Shown in pieces: positions 9,298-17,846 of a stretch of 64,000 nt of DNA. Source of the stretch: Erythrobacter sp. (GTDB taxonomy: Bacteria > Pseudomonadota > Alphaproteobacteria > Sphingomonadales > Sphingomonadaceae); the NCBI RefSeq assembly GCF_011765465.1, contig NZ_CP050265.1:1178001-1242000 (forward strand). The letters run 5' to 3'. The position numbers were made by a program, and so were the translations under genes. A model generated the notes under the pieces. That model saw only the letters and a program-made list of their open reading frames with translations, was not told where the DNA came from and made no database searches. Position 1 is the stretch's first letter. The number at the start of each line of letters is the position of its first letter.

Positions 9298-9386
9298 CGT
9301 CCTGTCTCCCCGTGTGTTCCACCGGCCTTGTGCCGGATCGTCGGCACGATCTTACACTCTGCGCACGGCGAGGAAAGCCGTCCCCC

Positions 9387-11228
9387 TCACCCGAGGCCGT
9401 AGAAGATCACCAGCAGGATCGAGAGCGTCGTCACCATCAGCGCCACCAGCGGGACGCCGGTGCGGATGTAATCGGCAAACTCGTAGGAGCCCTCGGCCAT
9501 GATCAGCATATTGGTCTGGTAGGCGATGGGCGTCGCGTAGCACAAGTTGCACCCGAACAGCACGGCGAGCACCAACGGCTCGGGCGGCAGGCCCAATTGG
9601 TTCGCGATGCTGAAGGCGATGGGGGTTCCGACAGTCGCGGCGGTCGCGTTCGAGGCGAAATTGGTGAGCAAGGTGACGAAGACCATGATGGCGGCCAGCA
9701 CCAAGGCAGGCGGAAGGAAGGCGAGACCGATCGACAGCGTCTCACCCAGCCACTGCGCAGCCCCGCTTTCCAGAATGATCCGCCCGATCGCGATGCTGGC
9801 CGCGACCAGCACGATCACCTTGGCCGAAAGCGCACGGCCGACCCGATCGAACTTGACGCAACCGGTCACGAACATCGCGATCGCCCCCATCAGCGCCGAG
9901 ATCGCGATCGGCAGCTTGAGCATGAAGAAGCCGCCCTCGCCGATCCACGGAATGCCGATCGAGGCGAGCGCGATGGCGGCCCCCATGATCGCGCCCGCCA
10001 GCACCGCCTTCGAACGGCGCGGCAATTCGCGCGCGCCTTCGAGCATCAGCAGGCTGTCGTTGCGGGCGAAGTTCTGCAGGTCCTCCTCCAGACCCATGAC
10101 GAGCAGCACGTCGCCTTCGCGGATGCGCAGGTCGCCGCCTTCGGAATACCGGTCCTTCTCCCCGACCCCGAATCGCTGGGGGCGATGGATGCCGAGCACG
10201 GCGACCGAGTAGAGATCGGCGATCCCCGAAGACGGCAGGGTGCGGGTGATAAGACGCGAATCCGCCGTCACCGTCATCTCGACCGCGACGATGTCCTTGC
10301 CTTCGGCCCTGCTCGTGCGGCGGATGCGGTCGAGAACCCAGCTGGGTGCAAGCTCGCCCTTGAGCACGCGCGTCGCCTCTTCCAGCGCCTCGTGCGTGCC
10401 GGAAATGTGCAGGCGCTGCTGCGGCTGGAGCGTGCCGGTGGGCTGGTCATGGAAGGTGATGTTGCCGGGCAGCTTGTCCCTGATCGCGGACAGCTCCGAG
10501 CCGGACAACACGCTGTCCACCCCGACGCGCAGGCGCGTGTGAAACATCCGGCGCGTCGCATCGGGTTCGGCGCTGTTGTCGCCGAGCAGGCGCGGCATGA
10601 CGAGCCAGAGATAGGGAATCGCGATGAGCGCCGAAATCAGCACGATCGGCGTGAAATGGAACACGCCCATCTCCGGCAGGCCCAGATCCATCGCGATCGA
10701 GGTGACGAGGATGTTGGTCGAAGTCCCGATGGTCGTCGCCATCCCGCCGATCAGCACCGCGGCGTTGAGCGGAATGAGCGTCTTGGAGGCGGGCATCGCG
10801 CCCTTGGCCGCGAGTGCTACGAAGATCGGCAGCAGCAAAACGAGCACCGGCGTGTCGTTGACCGCCATCGACAGCAGTAAGGCGATCATCAGCGACACCA
10901 GCAGGCCGACCTGCAGATTGAAGCGGAACACGCCTTCGAGAAACCGCGCCGCCGGTTCGAGCGCCCCGGTTACGACCAGTCCCCGCCCCATGATCATCAG
11001 CGCGCAGATGGTGATGAGGGCGTAGTGGCCGAACCCCCCGAAGGCGAGTTCGAACCCGTCGGTCGGGCGGCCTCCCTCAAGCGGGAAGAAATAGAGGCCC
11101 ACGGCGATCACGGCGATGGTCATCAGGCTGACGATCTCGACCGAGAGCCTTCCGCGTGCGAAGGCGACGAACATCGCGACCGTGACCGCCATCGCCGCCA
11201 TGGCGTGATATGATGGAAGCGATAACAT
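9387..11228 (-). CDS. SLC13/ArsB-type anion transporter with two RCK_C (TrkA-C) domains
   Basis: A 613-residue membrane protein of the sodium:sulfate/dicarboxylate symporter-like (SLC13, CitT) superfamily. Hydrophobic helices occupy the N-terminal third, two cytosolic TrkA-C-like modules lie roughly at residues 200-380 (the second ends in REGDVLLVMG), and the C-terminal half returns to helices with typical TNI/TNFASNATAATVGTP loops. ATG at 11228 is preferred to upstream alternatives because a GAGGGG ribosome site precedes it and the hydrophobic N terminus starts there. The family moves sulfate, phosphate or dicarboxylates; the substrate here is unresolved. Confidence 0.85.
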   Translation of the reverse strand: MLSLPSYHAMAAMAVTVAMFVAFARGRLSVEIVSLMTIAVIAVGLYFFPLEGGRPTDGFELAFGGFGHYALITICALMIMGRGLVVTGALEPAARFLEGVFRFNLQVGLLVSLMIALLLSMAVNDTPVLVLLLPIFVALAAKGAMPASKTLIPLNAAVLIGGMATTIGTSTNILVTSIAMDLGLPEMGVFHFTPIVLISALIAIPYLWLVMPRLLGDNSAEPDATRRMFHTRLRVGVDSVLSGSELSAIRDKLPGNITFHDQPTGTLQPQQRLHISGTHEALEEATRVLKGELAPSWVLDRIRRTSRAEGKDIVAVEMTVTADSRLITRTLPSSGIADLYSVAVLGIHRPQRFGVGEKDRYSEGGDLRIREGDVLLVMGLEEDLQNFARNDSLLMLEGARELPRRSKAVLAGAIMGAAIALASIGIPWIGEGGFFMLKLPIAISALMGAIAMFVTGCVKFDRVGRALSAKVIVLVAASIAIGRIILESGAAQWLGETLSIGLAFLPPALVLAAIMVFVTLLTNFASNATAATVGTPIAFSIANQLGLPPEPLVLAVLFGCNLCYATPIAYQTNMLIMAEGSYEFADYIRTGVPLVALMVTTLSILLVIFYGLG

Positions 11229-11373
11229 CGGACCCCTCTTCGAACCTCGCGGTGTTTCAAACGGCGCGGGCAAGATCAAGCGAAATTGCAGCGCGCCGGG
11301 AAGTGGAACGGGCCCAAAGCCGCGTCCGTTGATGCCTGGCAACACCCCGCAATCCAATAGCTCCGGAGCATCC

Positions 11374-12750
11374 ATGACCGACCCCGCCATCACCATCGAC
11401 CCCGCCACCGGCAATGAACTGCAACGCTACGAACGGATGGGCGAAGGTGCGGCGAAGGCCGCCGTCGATCGCTGCCATGAGGCATTCGACCAGTGGCGGC
11501 ACACCACGCTCGAACACCGCGCGGGTGTCCTGCGCGCGATCGGCAGGCGCCTGCGCGAACGCAAGGAGGAACTCGCCGAGCTGATGAGCCGCGAGGTCGG
11601 CAAGCTGATCGGCGACAGCCGCGACGAGGTCGAGCTGTGCGCCGCGATCTGCGACTACACCGCCGAAACCGGCCCGCGCGAACTCGCCAGCGAAGAGCGC
11701 GACCCGGCCAACGCCTCGCGCGGGATTATCGCCTATGCGCCGATCGGGGTGATCTACGGCATCCAGCCCTGGAACTTCCCCGCCTACCAGGTGATCCGCT
11801 ATGCCATTGCCAACCTGATGACGGGCAACGGCGTGCTGCTGAAACACGCCGAAAACTGCACCGGGTCGGGGCTGATGCTGAAGGAAATCTTCGAAGAAGC
11901 GGGCCTGCCCAACGACCTGTTCACCGTGCTCGTGATCGACCATGACGTGTCGGATACGATCATCGCGCATGACAAGGTGCGCGGTGTGACGCTGACCGGA
12001 AGCGACGGCGCGGGCAGCATAGTCGCCGAGCAGGCGGGCAAGTTCAACAAGAAGACCGTGCTCGAGCTGGGGTCGAACGACGCCTATATCGTGCTGGCGG
12101 ATGCAGATGTGGATCTCGCGGCCAAGACCTGCGCGTCCGGGCGGCTCTACAACAACGGTGAGACCTGCATCAACGCCAAGCGATTCATCGTAACCGAGGC
12201 GGTCTACGACGAATTCATGGAGAAATTCGTCGCCGCGATGGAAGCCGCAAAGCCCGGCGATCCCTTCGACGAGGACACCGGCATCGGCCCGATGGCGCGC
12301 GAGGACCTGCGCGAGAAACTTCACGGCCAGGTCGAGGAAAGCATCGACAAGGGCGCGCGCGTCGTAACGGGCTGCGAAATCCCCGAGGGCAATGGCTGGT
12401 ATTACCCGCCCAGCGTGCTCGCCGATGTCGAGCCGGGCCCGCCCGCCTACGATGACGAATTGTTCGGTCCCGTGGCAAGCGTCATACGCGCCGCGAACGA
12501 TGAGGACGCGATGCGGCTCGCCAATGACAGCCGCTATGGCCTTGGCGGTGGCATTTTCTCGAAGGACGAGGAGCGCGCGATCAAGCTCGCCGAGCAGCAT
12601 TTCGACACCGGCATGGTGTTCGTGAACACCTTCGGCGTGGCAGATCCCACCATGCCCTTCGGCGGAGTGAAAAGTTCAGGCTATGGCCGCGAACACGGCG
12701 GCTTCGGCGTCAAGGAATTCGCCAACGCCAAGTCGATCTTCGTGGGCTGA
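11374..12750 (+). CDS. NAD(P)-dependent aldehyde dehydrogenase, succinate-semialdehyde dehydrogenase-like (Sad/YneI type)
   Basis: This 458-residue aldehyde dehydrogenase contains the family's IQPWNFPAYQ segment, the catalytic Glu in VLELGSNDAYIV, and the nucleophilic Cys in NNGETCINAKRF. It ends with the PFGGVKSSGYGRE cofactor/oligomer motif. Length and these sequences are closest to the YneI/Sad group that oxidises succinate semialdehyde, but substrate range is broad in this family. The ATG at 11374 follows GGAG spaced seven bases upstream. It is divergent from the SLC13 transporter with a 145-bp gap. Confidence 0.85.
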   Translation: MTDPAITIDPATGNELQRYERMGEGAAKAAVDRCHEAFDQWRHTTLEHRAGVLRAIGRRLRERKEELAELMSREVGKLIGDSRDEVELCAAICDYTAETGPRELASEERDPANASRGIIAYAPIGVIYGIQPWNFPAYQVIRYAIANLMTGNGVLLKHAENCTGSGLMLKEIFEEAGLPNDLFTVLVIDHDVSDTIIAHDKVRGVTLTGSDGAGSIVAEQAGKFNKKTVLELGSNDAYIVLADADVDLAAKTCASGRLYNNGETCINAKRFIVTEAVYDEFMEKFVAAMEAAKPGDPFDEDTGIGPMAREDLREKLHGQVEESIDKGARVVTGCEIPEGNGWYYPPSVLADVEPGPPAYDDELFGPVASVIRAANDEDAMRLANDSRYGLGGGIFSKDEERAIKLAEQHFDTGMVFVNTFGVADPTMPFGGVKSSGYGREHGGFGVKEFANAKSIFVG

Positions 12751-12867
12751 GCGGGCAACCCATAATACTAGATTCATCAGCGCGAAGCGCCGCAAGCCCG
12801 ACCGGGCGCCCGCAGGCCCGCCAGGGCCGAGGAAATCGCTCGCCGGATTGCGTGCGGACAAAAGAAA

Positions 12868-12894
12868 CCAAAACCCCCTTCCTGGGGGTTTTGG
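12868..12894 (-). terminator. Terminator hairpin at the 3' end of tRNA-Leu
   Basis: A perfect 11-bp inverted repeat (12868-12878 and 12884-12894) with a 5-base loop is followed on the minus strand by a T-rich stretch. Its first arm includes the CCA bases of the tRNA gene, so terminator and mature tRNA end overlap. Confidence 0.7.
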
Positions 12895-12976
12895 TGCCCC
12901 TGGCCCGACTCGAACGGGCACTTCCGAAGAAAAGCGATTTTGAGTCGCTCGCGTCTACCGATTCCGCCACAGGGGC
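12892..12976 (-). tRNA. tRNA-Leu (CAA anticodon)
   Basis: The minus strand folds into a class II tRNA of 85 nt: acceptor GCCCCTG paired with CAGGGGC, discriminator A, encoded CCA. The anticodon stem GCGA/TCGC holds the loop CTCAAAA, giving anticodon CAA. A long variable arm and a T arm with GTTCGAGTC are present. Confidence 0.95.
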
Positions 12977-13021
12977 CCGTCTCGCTCGGGCAAGGCAAAG
13001 GCCGTTACCGCCAAGCCGGCG

Positions 13022-13840
13022 TCACTTCAAGGAATTCGCCAGCAGCTTGTGCAGCTTGGAATGCAGCGCATCGTTCGCCGCGAGCACCTGCTTCGAATGG
13101 ATCGGCGCGGAACGTCCGCGATAATCGGTCACGAAACCCCCGGCCTCGCGCACCAGCAGGCAGCCCGCCGCCGTGTCCCAGTCTTGCAGATCGCTTTCCC
13201 AAAACCCGTCGAAGCGCCCTTGCGCGACATAGGCCATGTCGAGCGACGCGACGCCAAAGCGACGGATTCCGGCGACCTCAGGCCCAATCGCGCCGAAGAT
13301 GCGGCTCCATTCGGAAAAGTCGCCGTGTCCCTGGAAGGGGATGCCGGTGGCGACCAGCGCATCCGACAGGCGCGAGCGCGAGGACACGCGCAGCCGCCCG
13401 TCATGAAGCCACGCGCCTCGGCTCTTTTCGGCCCAGTAGGTCGCATCCTCGATCGGGTGATAAACCAGCGCGGCGGTGACATCGCCCCACCCCTTCCCGT
13501 CGAGGCGCGGCTCCTGCACCGCGATCGAGATCGCGAAATGCGGGATGCCGTGGAGGAAGTTGCTGGTCCCGTCGAGCGGATCGACAATCCAGCGCGGCTT
13601 GCCTTCGTCGCCCTCGATGGTGCCCGCTTCCTCCATGACGAAACCCCAGCCCGGACGCGCCGCACTGAGTTCGTCGTAAAGCGTGCGCTCGGCGCGCATA
13701 TCGGCCTTTGACACGAAATCGGCCGGCCCCTTGCGGCTGACCTGGAGGTGTTCGACCTCCCCGAAATCGCGCCGCAAACGCCCGCCCGCCTTGCGCGCAG
13801 CGCGTTCCATCACGCGGACAAGACCTGAAAATGTCGCCAT
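13022..13840 (-). CDS. Inositol monophosphatase family protein (SuhB-like)
   Basis: A 272-residue Mg-dependent sugar phosphatase of the IMPase fold. Metal-binding signatures are visible: EEAGTIEGDE, then IVDPLDGTSNFLHGIPHF (the DPLDGT motif), and the C-terminal WDTAAGCLLVREAGG. A ribosome site GGAAGAGAAC precedes ATG at 13840. In alphaproteobacteria such proteins may act as inositol-1-phosphatase, as SuhB-type factors, or as other sugar-phosphate phosphatases; the sequence does not decide. A second member lies at 43642. Confidence 0.88.
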   Translation of the reverse strand: MATFSGLVRVMERAARKAGGRLRRDFGEVEHLQVSRKGPADFVSKADMRAERTLYDELSAARPGWGFVMEEAGTIEGDEGKPRWIVDPLDGTSNFLHGIPHFAISIAVQEPRLDGKGWGDVTAALVYHPIEDATYWAEKSRGAWLHDGRLRVSSRSRLSDALVATGIPFQGHGDFSEWSRIFGAIGPEVAGIRRFGVASLDMAYVAQGRFDGFWESDLQDWDTAAGCLLVREAGGFVTDYRGRSAPIHSKQVLAANDALHSKLHKLLANSLK

Positions 13841-13872
13841 GTTCTCTTCCGTAAGGGCGCGCCAGCCGGGCC

Positions 13873-14277
13873 TTAGCGCGGCTGCGCGGGCGCTTCGCTC
13901 GCCGCACCACCGGGCTGCGCCTGATAGCCGCAGATACCCGCCATCACGCCGAGCATCACGCCGCTGTCGGTGCGGTCGAACTGCTCGGGATTGGCGGCAA
14001 TCGCATTGTCCATCGCGACGGTAATCTGGCGCATCGAATTGTTGTAGATGCAGCCCATCAACACGTTCTTGACCTCTGCCTCGACCGCTTCGGAATTCAG
14101 CGCGCTCATCAGCAAGGTCATGTTCTCGACCGCGTGCTGGCGCGTCTCCGGAGTATCGGCGGGCGCGGCCGCGTCCTGCGCGAAGGCAGGCGACGCGGCG
14201 CAGGCGGCGAGTGCGAGAGCGGGAGCGAAAGCTTTGATGAATTTATGGGTCAAAGAGTTAACTGGCCTTTCCGACAT
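13873..14277 (-). CDS. Hypothetical exported protein
   Basis: A predicted secreted protein of up to 134 residues. An N-terminal hydrophobic signal (about residues 15-33, ending ASPAFAQ) is followed by a mainly helical domain with two cysteines (one in LMGCIYNN, one in GICGYQ) and an Ala/Pro-rich tail. The ATG at 14277 overlaps the end of efp by 20 bases; a TTG at 14253 would remove the overlap and shorten the signal, so the start is uncertain. I recognise no named family. It is co-directional with, and directly downstream of, efp. Confidence 0.7.
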   Translation of the reverse strand: MSERPVNSLTHKFIKAFAPALALAACAASPAFAQDAAAPADTPETRQHAVENMTLLMSALNSEAVEAEVKNVLMGCIYNNSMRQITVAMDNAIAANPEQFDRTDSGVMLGVMAGICGYQAQPGGAASEAPAQPR

Positions 14278-14821
14278 AAGTCTGTTCGTACACGTCGACC
14301 ACGATCCGCGTGCCCGCTTCGATATGCGGGGGGACCATGATCCGAACGCCGTTGTCGAGCACGGCGGGCTTGTAGCTCGAAGAGGCGGTCTGCCCCTTCA
14401 CCACCGCGTCGGCTTCGACGATCTCGGCTTCGATCTGGCTCGGCAGCTGGACACTGATGGGCTTTTCCTCCCACAATTCCAGGCTCACCTGCATCCCGTC
14501 CTGAAGGAACGGGCGGGCATCGCCAAGCAGGTCCGAAGGCAGGTTGATCTGTTCGTAGGTGTTCTGGTCCATGAAGACCAGCATGTCACCATCCTCGTAG
14601 AGGAACTGGTAGTCGCGCGTGTCGAGCCGAACGCGCTCGACCGTGTCGGCGCTGCGGAAGCGCACGTTGGTCTTGCGACCGTCCTGCAGGTTCTTCATCT
14701 CGACCTGCATATAGGCCCCGCCCTTGCCCGGCTGGGTGTGCTGAATCTTGGCGACTTTCCAGATGCCGCCTTCGTATTCGAGGATATTGCCGGGGCGAAT
14801 ATCGACGCCGCTGATCTTCAT
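14258..14821 (-). CDS. efp: Translation elongation factor P
   Basis: This factor enters stalled ribosomes and helps form peptide bonds at consecutive prolines. The product is 187 residues, the normal length. It starts [11 protein letters not shown], contains the domain I loop TQPGKGGAY with the lysine that is the usual site of modification, and ends with the domain III motif [21 protein letters not shown] at 14821 is chosen by alignment with the family N terminus and has an AAGGAAGG-like ribosome site upstream. Expression probably starts in the 270-bp gap shared with a divergent gene. Confidence 0.96.
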   Translation of the reverse strand: MKISGVDIRPGNILEYEGGIWKVAKIQHTQPGKGGAYMQVEMKNLQDGRKTNVRFRSADTVERVRLDTRDYQFLYEDGDMLVFMDQNTYEQINLPSDLLGDARPFLQDGMQVSLELWEEKPISVQLPSQIEAEIVEADAVVKGQTASSSYKPAVLDNGVRIMVPPHIEAGTRIVVDVYEQTYVGKAS

Positions 14822-15091
14822 GAGGGCTGTCTGCCTTCCTTGAGGAGGGTGGATGGAACGATGAGATACGCGAAGGGCGTGCGCGCGGGACCGACCGGCC
14901 CCGGTGGCCGCGCTCGGCCCGGAAGATTGGCGAGCCAATAGCCGAGCACGCCCGCCGGGGCAAGCGCAGCGCGCCCCGCCCCCACCTCGGCGCGCCATCC
15001 GCCCCGGCGCGGTGCAGCGCGCATTCATGGTTAAGGCGATAGCGGGCACGCGCTGCGCCTGCTAACCGGGCGAAACGCCACGGGGATCGCC

Positions 15092-15532
15092 ATGAAAGCT
15101 CGCACCATCCTTTGCCTCACCCTGCTCGCCGCCGGAATAGCCGCGGCCAGCCCGATGTCGGCCGGAACGTTATCGGCAGGGCGCGTTTCGGCGAGCGCAC
15201 AGGAGCCGGCAGGGCCCGAGGCGCAGCGCGATACCGGCGGGATGCTGCGCACGCTCGAACACGGTACCTGGCGCTGCGCCCTTCCGGGGGATGCGGCGGG
15301 CGCGGCATGGCGGAGCGTCCCGGAAGCCGATTTCACCGTCGGCCCCTCCTCCAGCTATGACAGCGCGGCCGGACGCGGAACCTATATCCTGCGCGGGCGC
15401 ATCCTGACTTTCACGCGCGGCCCCAAAAAGGGCGAGCGTTACGAGCAGGTCGGGCGCAACACACTGCTGGTGCTGCACGACGACGGCAGCACCGGGCGGC
15501 TCACCTGCACCCGCGTCGGCGCGCCCGACTGA
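15092..15532 (+). CDS. Hypothetical secreted protein
   Basis: A 146-residue protein with a clear signal peptide (hydrophobic residues about 6-22, likely cleavage near ASA-QE). The mature part contains two cysteines (in TWRCALPG and RLTCTRVG) that could form a disulfide, and a beta-rich stretch with DFTVGPSSSYDS and YILRGRILTFTRGPKKGERY. I do not recognise a named family. It is divergent from efp and convergent with the M23 peptidase, leaving only three bases between their stops. Confidence 0.7.
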   Translation: MKARTILCLTLLAAGIAAASPMSAGTLSAGRVSASAQEPAGPEAQRDTGGMLRTLEHGTWRCALPGDAAGAAWRSVPEADFTVGPSSSYDSAAGRGTYILRGRILTFTRGPKKGERYEQVGRNTLLVLHDDGSTGRLTCTRVGAPD

Positions 15533-15535
15533 CCG

Positions 15536-16249
15536 TCATTCCTCCCGTCCCGCGACGAGCAGCGGATAGGGATTGATCGCATTGGCCGGCTCCCACCACG
15601 CCGCATCCTCGGTTGTCTCGAGGATCGCGAAATGCAGATGCGGGGCTTGGGGCGAGGCGTTCCCGCTCGACCCCACCGTACCGAGCCTCTGCCCCGCCCG
15701 TATGCGCTGGCCTTCGCGCAGGCCCTCGGCATATTCGGCGAGGTGAGCATAGTAATAGATCCGCCGCCTGTCGGGGGAGCGGACATAGATCGCATTGCCC
15801 CCCGCTTTCGAGCGATGGAGCTTCGCCACCGTTCCGGGCGCGGCGGCGACGACGCTGGTGCCTTCGGGAGCCATGATGTCAATCGCTTCGTGGAGGCGCA
15901 CGCTGTTTTCGCCGCGCCGGTCGGCGAAGGTGTCGGAAAGCTCGCTCGCCGCGACGTTCATCACGGGAATGCGCAGGGTTGCGGGATCGGAGCGGGCCTC
16001 ACTCGGGTCGGCCCCGGCCGTGGGCTCGGGCGGATCGAGCGAAGGAACGGGCACTTCATCGTCGCCGGCGCCTGCCTGCTCTGACGTGTCCGCCGCCTGC
16101 GGGCTCGGCGCGGCCTCGGCCGGGCGAAGCGAGTCGTCGCCCCGCCGATTCTCCGCCAATTCGATCACCGTGCCGCCGAAGACGATCCACAGGACCGAGG
16201 TCAGCGTGGCCGTGACGAGGATCGTGGTCAGGCGGTCGAGAAACTTCAT
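15536..16249 (-). CDS. Membrane-anchored M23-family metallopeptidase
   Basis: This 237-residue protein begins with one hydrophobic anchor (about residues 8-28), a Pro/Asp/Glu-rich linker to about residue 95, and a C-terminal LytM/peptidase M23 domain. Zinc-ligand motifs HEAIDI and HLHFAI are both intact, along with the beta-strand VVAAAPGTVAKL. Such proteins cleave peptidoglycan cross-links or act in the envelope as regulators of amidases; intact ligands favour an active enzyme. Confidence 0.85.
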   Translation of the reverse strand: MKFLDRLTTILVTATLTSVLWIVFGGTVIELAENRRGDDSLRPAEAAPSPQAADTSEQAGAGDDEVPVPSLDPPEPTAGADPSEARSDPATLRIPVMNVAASELSDTFADRRGENSVRLHEAIDIMAPEGTSVVAAAPGTVAKLHRSKAGGNAIYVRSPDRRRIYYYAHLAEYAEGLREGQRIRAGQRLGTVGSSGNASPQAPHLHFAILETTEDAAWWEPANAINPYPLLVAGREE

Positions 16250-16359
16250 GCCGGCAAGTCTAGCCCGTTAGGCCACTCGCGTCACGCGCGGGCCTTCGGA
16301 ACAAGCCCCGGAACCTCTTCGTTCACCTGTGTAACCAACGAAAAACAGGAGAATTTCCC

Positions 16360-16605
16360 ATTCTTGCACGCACTTTCATCGCCGCCTCGCTAGCCCTTCC
16401 CCTGATCGCCGGGTGCACCACCGCAAACCCGCGGGTGCTTTCGGCCGACGATTACAGCATCGCGCTGCGCGTGAAGGACCAGAACCAGAGCGCAGCCCGC
16501 AAGGAAGCGAGAGATTACTGCGGCGACCGCAACCGCGATGCCCGCCTGCGAACCGTGACGCCGACCGGCGACAACCGCACGGTGCTGACCTTTGGCTGCG
16601 TCTGA
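16360..16605 (+). CDS. Small putative lipoprotein with apparent ATT start codon
   Basis: An 81-codon frame encodes a classic lipoprotein: a basic N terminus, a hydrophobic core (LALPLIA) and lipobox LIAGC with Cys at position 19. A soluble tail with two further cysteines (DYCGDR and the C-terminal FGCV) follows. No ATG, GTG or TTG precedes the signal peptide in this frame. ATT at 16360 stands 7-8 bases after the strong ribosome site CAGGAGA, so ATT is the best start, or a mutated ATG. Its frame is open and has signal-peptide logic, which makes chance unlikely. Function is unknown. Confidence 0.6.
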   Translation: MLARTFIAASLALPLIAGCTTANPRVLSADDYSIALRVKDQNQSAARKEARDYCGDRNRDARLRTVTPTGDNRTVLTFGCV

Positions 16606-16653
16606 GGCCGATTGCCCTTCCCCTGCCGCCCCGGGAAAGGATAGGGGCGGATC

Positions 16654-17208
16654 ATGTTCGCCGTCCTTATCCTCGCCATCGGCCTCGCAATGGACGCCGT
16701 CGCGGTCGCCCTGGTGCGTGGTGCGGCCGGGAAACACAGCCCGGCGCGGGCGGTCGAGATCGGCGCGGCTTTCGGCATCGCGCAGGGTATCATGCCGCTC
16801 GGGGTGTGGGCATTGGGCCTTGCCTTCGCCGAATGGATTGAACCTTTCGACCACTGGATCGCCTTTGCGGTGCTCGGCTTTCTCGGCCTACGCATGATCC
16901 GCGAAGCTCTTTCGGACGACGAGCCTGACGTCGCTTCGCCCATGCGCTCGCATTATGCGGGCCTGGCTCTGGCAGCCCTCGCCACCAGCCTGGATGCGGG
17001 CGCGGCGGGGCTCACCCTGCCGCTGTTCGACCCGCCGGTGCTCGTCTCGTGCCTCGTGATCGCGGGCGTCACGGCCGCGCTTTCGGTCCCCGCCTACTGG
17101 CTGGGCACGAAGGCTTCGGCGCGATACGGCAAGGCGGCGGAAATCGCGGGAGGCATCGCGCTGATCGCGATCGGCGCGAAAATCCTCGTCGAGCACCTCA
17201 GCGCGTGA
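16654..17208 (+). CDS. mntP: Manganese efflux pump MntP-like
   Basis: A 184-residue inner-membrane protein with six hydrophobic segments. The two internally related halves each carry an acidic membrane motif: GLAMDAVAVAL near residue 12 and ATSLDAGAAGL near residue 113. These features and the size match the MntP family, which exports Mn2+ to prevent toxicity. Its end overlaps the 3' end of thiE by 11 bases in convergent orientation. No yybP-ykoY riboswitch could be recognised upstream. Confidence 0.85.
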   Translation: MFAVLILAIGLAMDAVAVALVRGAAGKHSPARAVEIGAAFGIAQGIMPLGVWALGLAFAEWIEPFDHWIAFAVLGFLGLRMIREALSDDEPDVASPMRSHYAGLALAALATSLDAGAAGLTLPLFDPPVLVSCLVIAGVTAALSVPAYWLGTKASARYGKAAEIAGGIALIAIGAKILVEHLSA

Positions 17209-17827
17209 GCGCCTCGCGGAAAGCTTCGACGGCCTTGACCTCATCCCCGTTCCAGACCCCGCCCGAGACGGCAAGAAAATCCGCTCCCGCTTCGGCGAGG
17301 GGCCGGCAGTTTTCCGGCGTGATACCGCCGATTGCGACGCAGGGGATTTCGAACAGGCGTGCCCACCATGACAGAAGTTCGGGCTCGGGCCGCTCGGCAT
17401 CCGGGCCCTTGTCCTTGGTCGCGGAAGGGTAGAACGCCCCGAAGGCGACGTAGTCCGCCCCCGCCTCCCCCGCTTCCATCGCGAGGTGCTTCGACGCGTG
17501 GCAGGTGACGCCGATCTGCGCCTCGCGCCCCAATGCCTCGCGCGCTTCCTTCGGCGAGCCGTCGCCCTGCCCGAGATGGACCCCGTCCGCCTTCAGCCTT
17601 TTCGCCAGCGCGATGCTGTCATTGACGATGAAGGCGACCTCGCGCGCGGCGCAGATTTCCATGAGCGGCGCGGCAAGCCGGGCGGCCTCATGCTGGTCGA
17701 TCCCCTTCACCCGGAACTGGAACGCGGTCACGAGCCCTTCGCCCGCATCGAGCGCCCGCTCGAGCCGGTCGGGGAAGGCCCCGCCGACCTCGAGCGGGGA
17801 TATGAGGTAAAGCTGCGTATCGCTCAT
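17198..17827 (-). CDS. thiE: Thiamine phosphate synthase
   Basis: This TIM-barrel enzyme joins the thiazole and pyrimidine phosphates into thiamine phosphate. The 209-residue product has the expected VNDSIALAKRLKADGVHLGQGD motif region, GVTCHASKHLAMEAGEAGADYVAFGAFYPSATKD, and the phosphate-binding end AIGGITPENCRPLAEAGADFLAVSG. It closes the leftward tkt-gap-pgk-fba operon, 19 bases behind the aldolase gene. The link with transketolase, which needs thiamine diphosphate, is functionally sensible. Confidence 0.92.
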   Translation of the reverse strand: MSDTQLYLISPLEVGGAFPDRLERALDAGEGLVTAFQFRVKGIDQHEAARLAAPLMEICAAREVAFIVNDSIALAKRLKADGVHLGQGDGSPKEAREALGREAQIGVTCHASKHLAMEAGEAGADYVAFGAFYPSATKDKGPDAERPEPELLSWWARLFEIPCVAIGGITPENCRPLAEAGADFLAVSGGVWNGDEVKAVEAFREALTR

Positions 17828-17846
17828 GACCGCGCGGCCGAGAGCC

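Noticed and set aside
9330..9347. GTGCCG-GATCGT-CGGCAC inverted repeat between the SLC13 and M20 genes as a terminator
   Set aside because: No T tract on the relevant strand; could be an operator but there is no supporting evidence.
12852..13124. Plus-strand ORF containing PLARLERALPKKSDFES
   Set aside because: Antisense of tRNA-Leu and its terminator.
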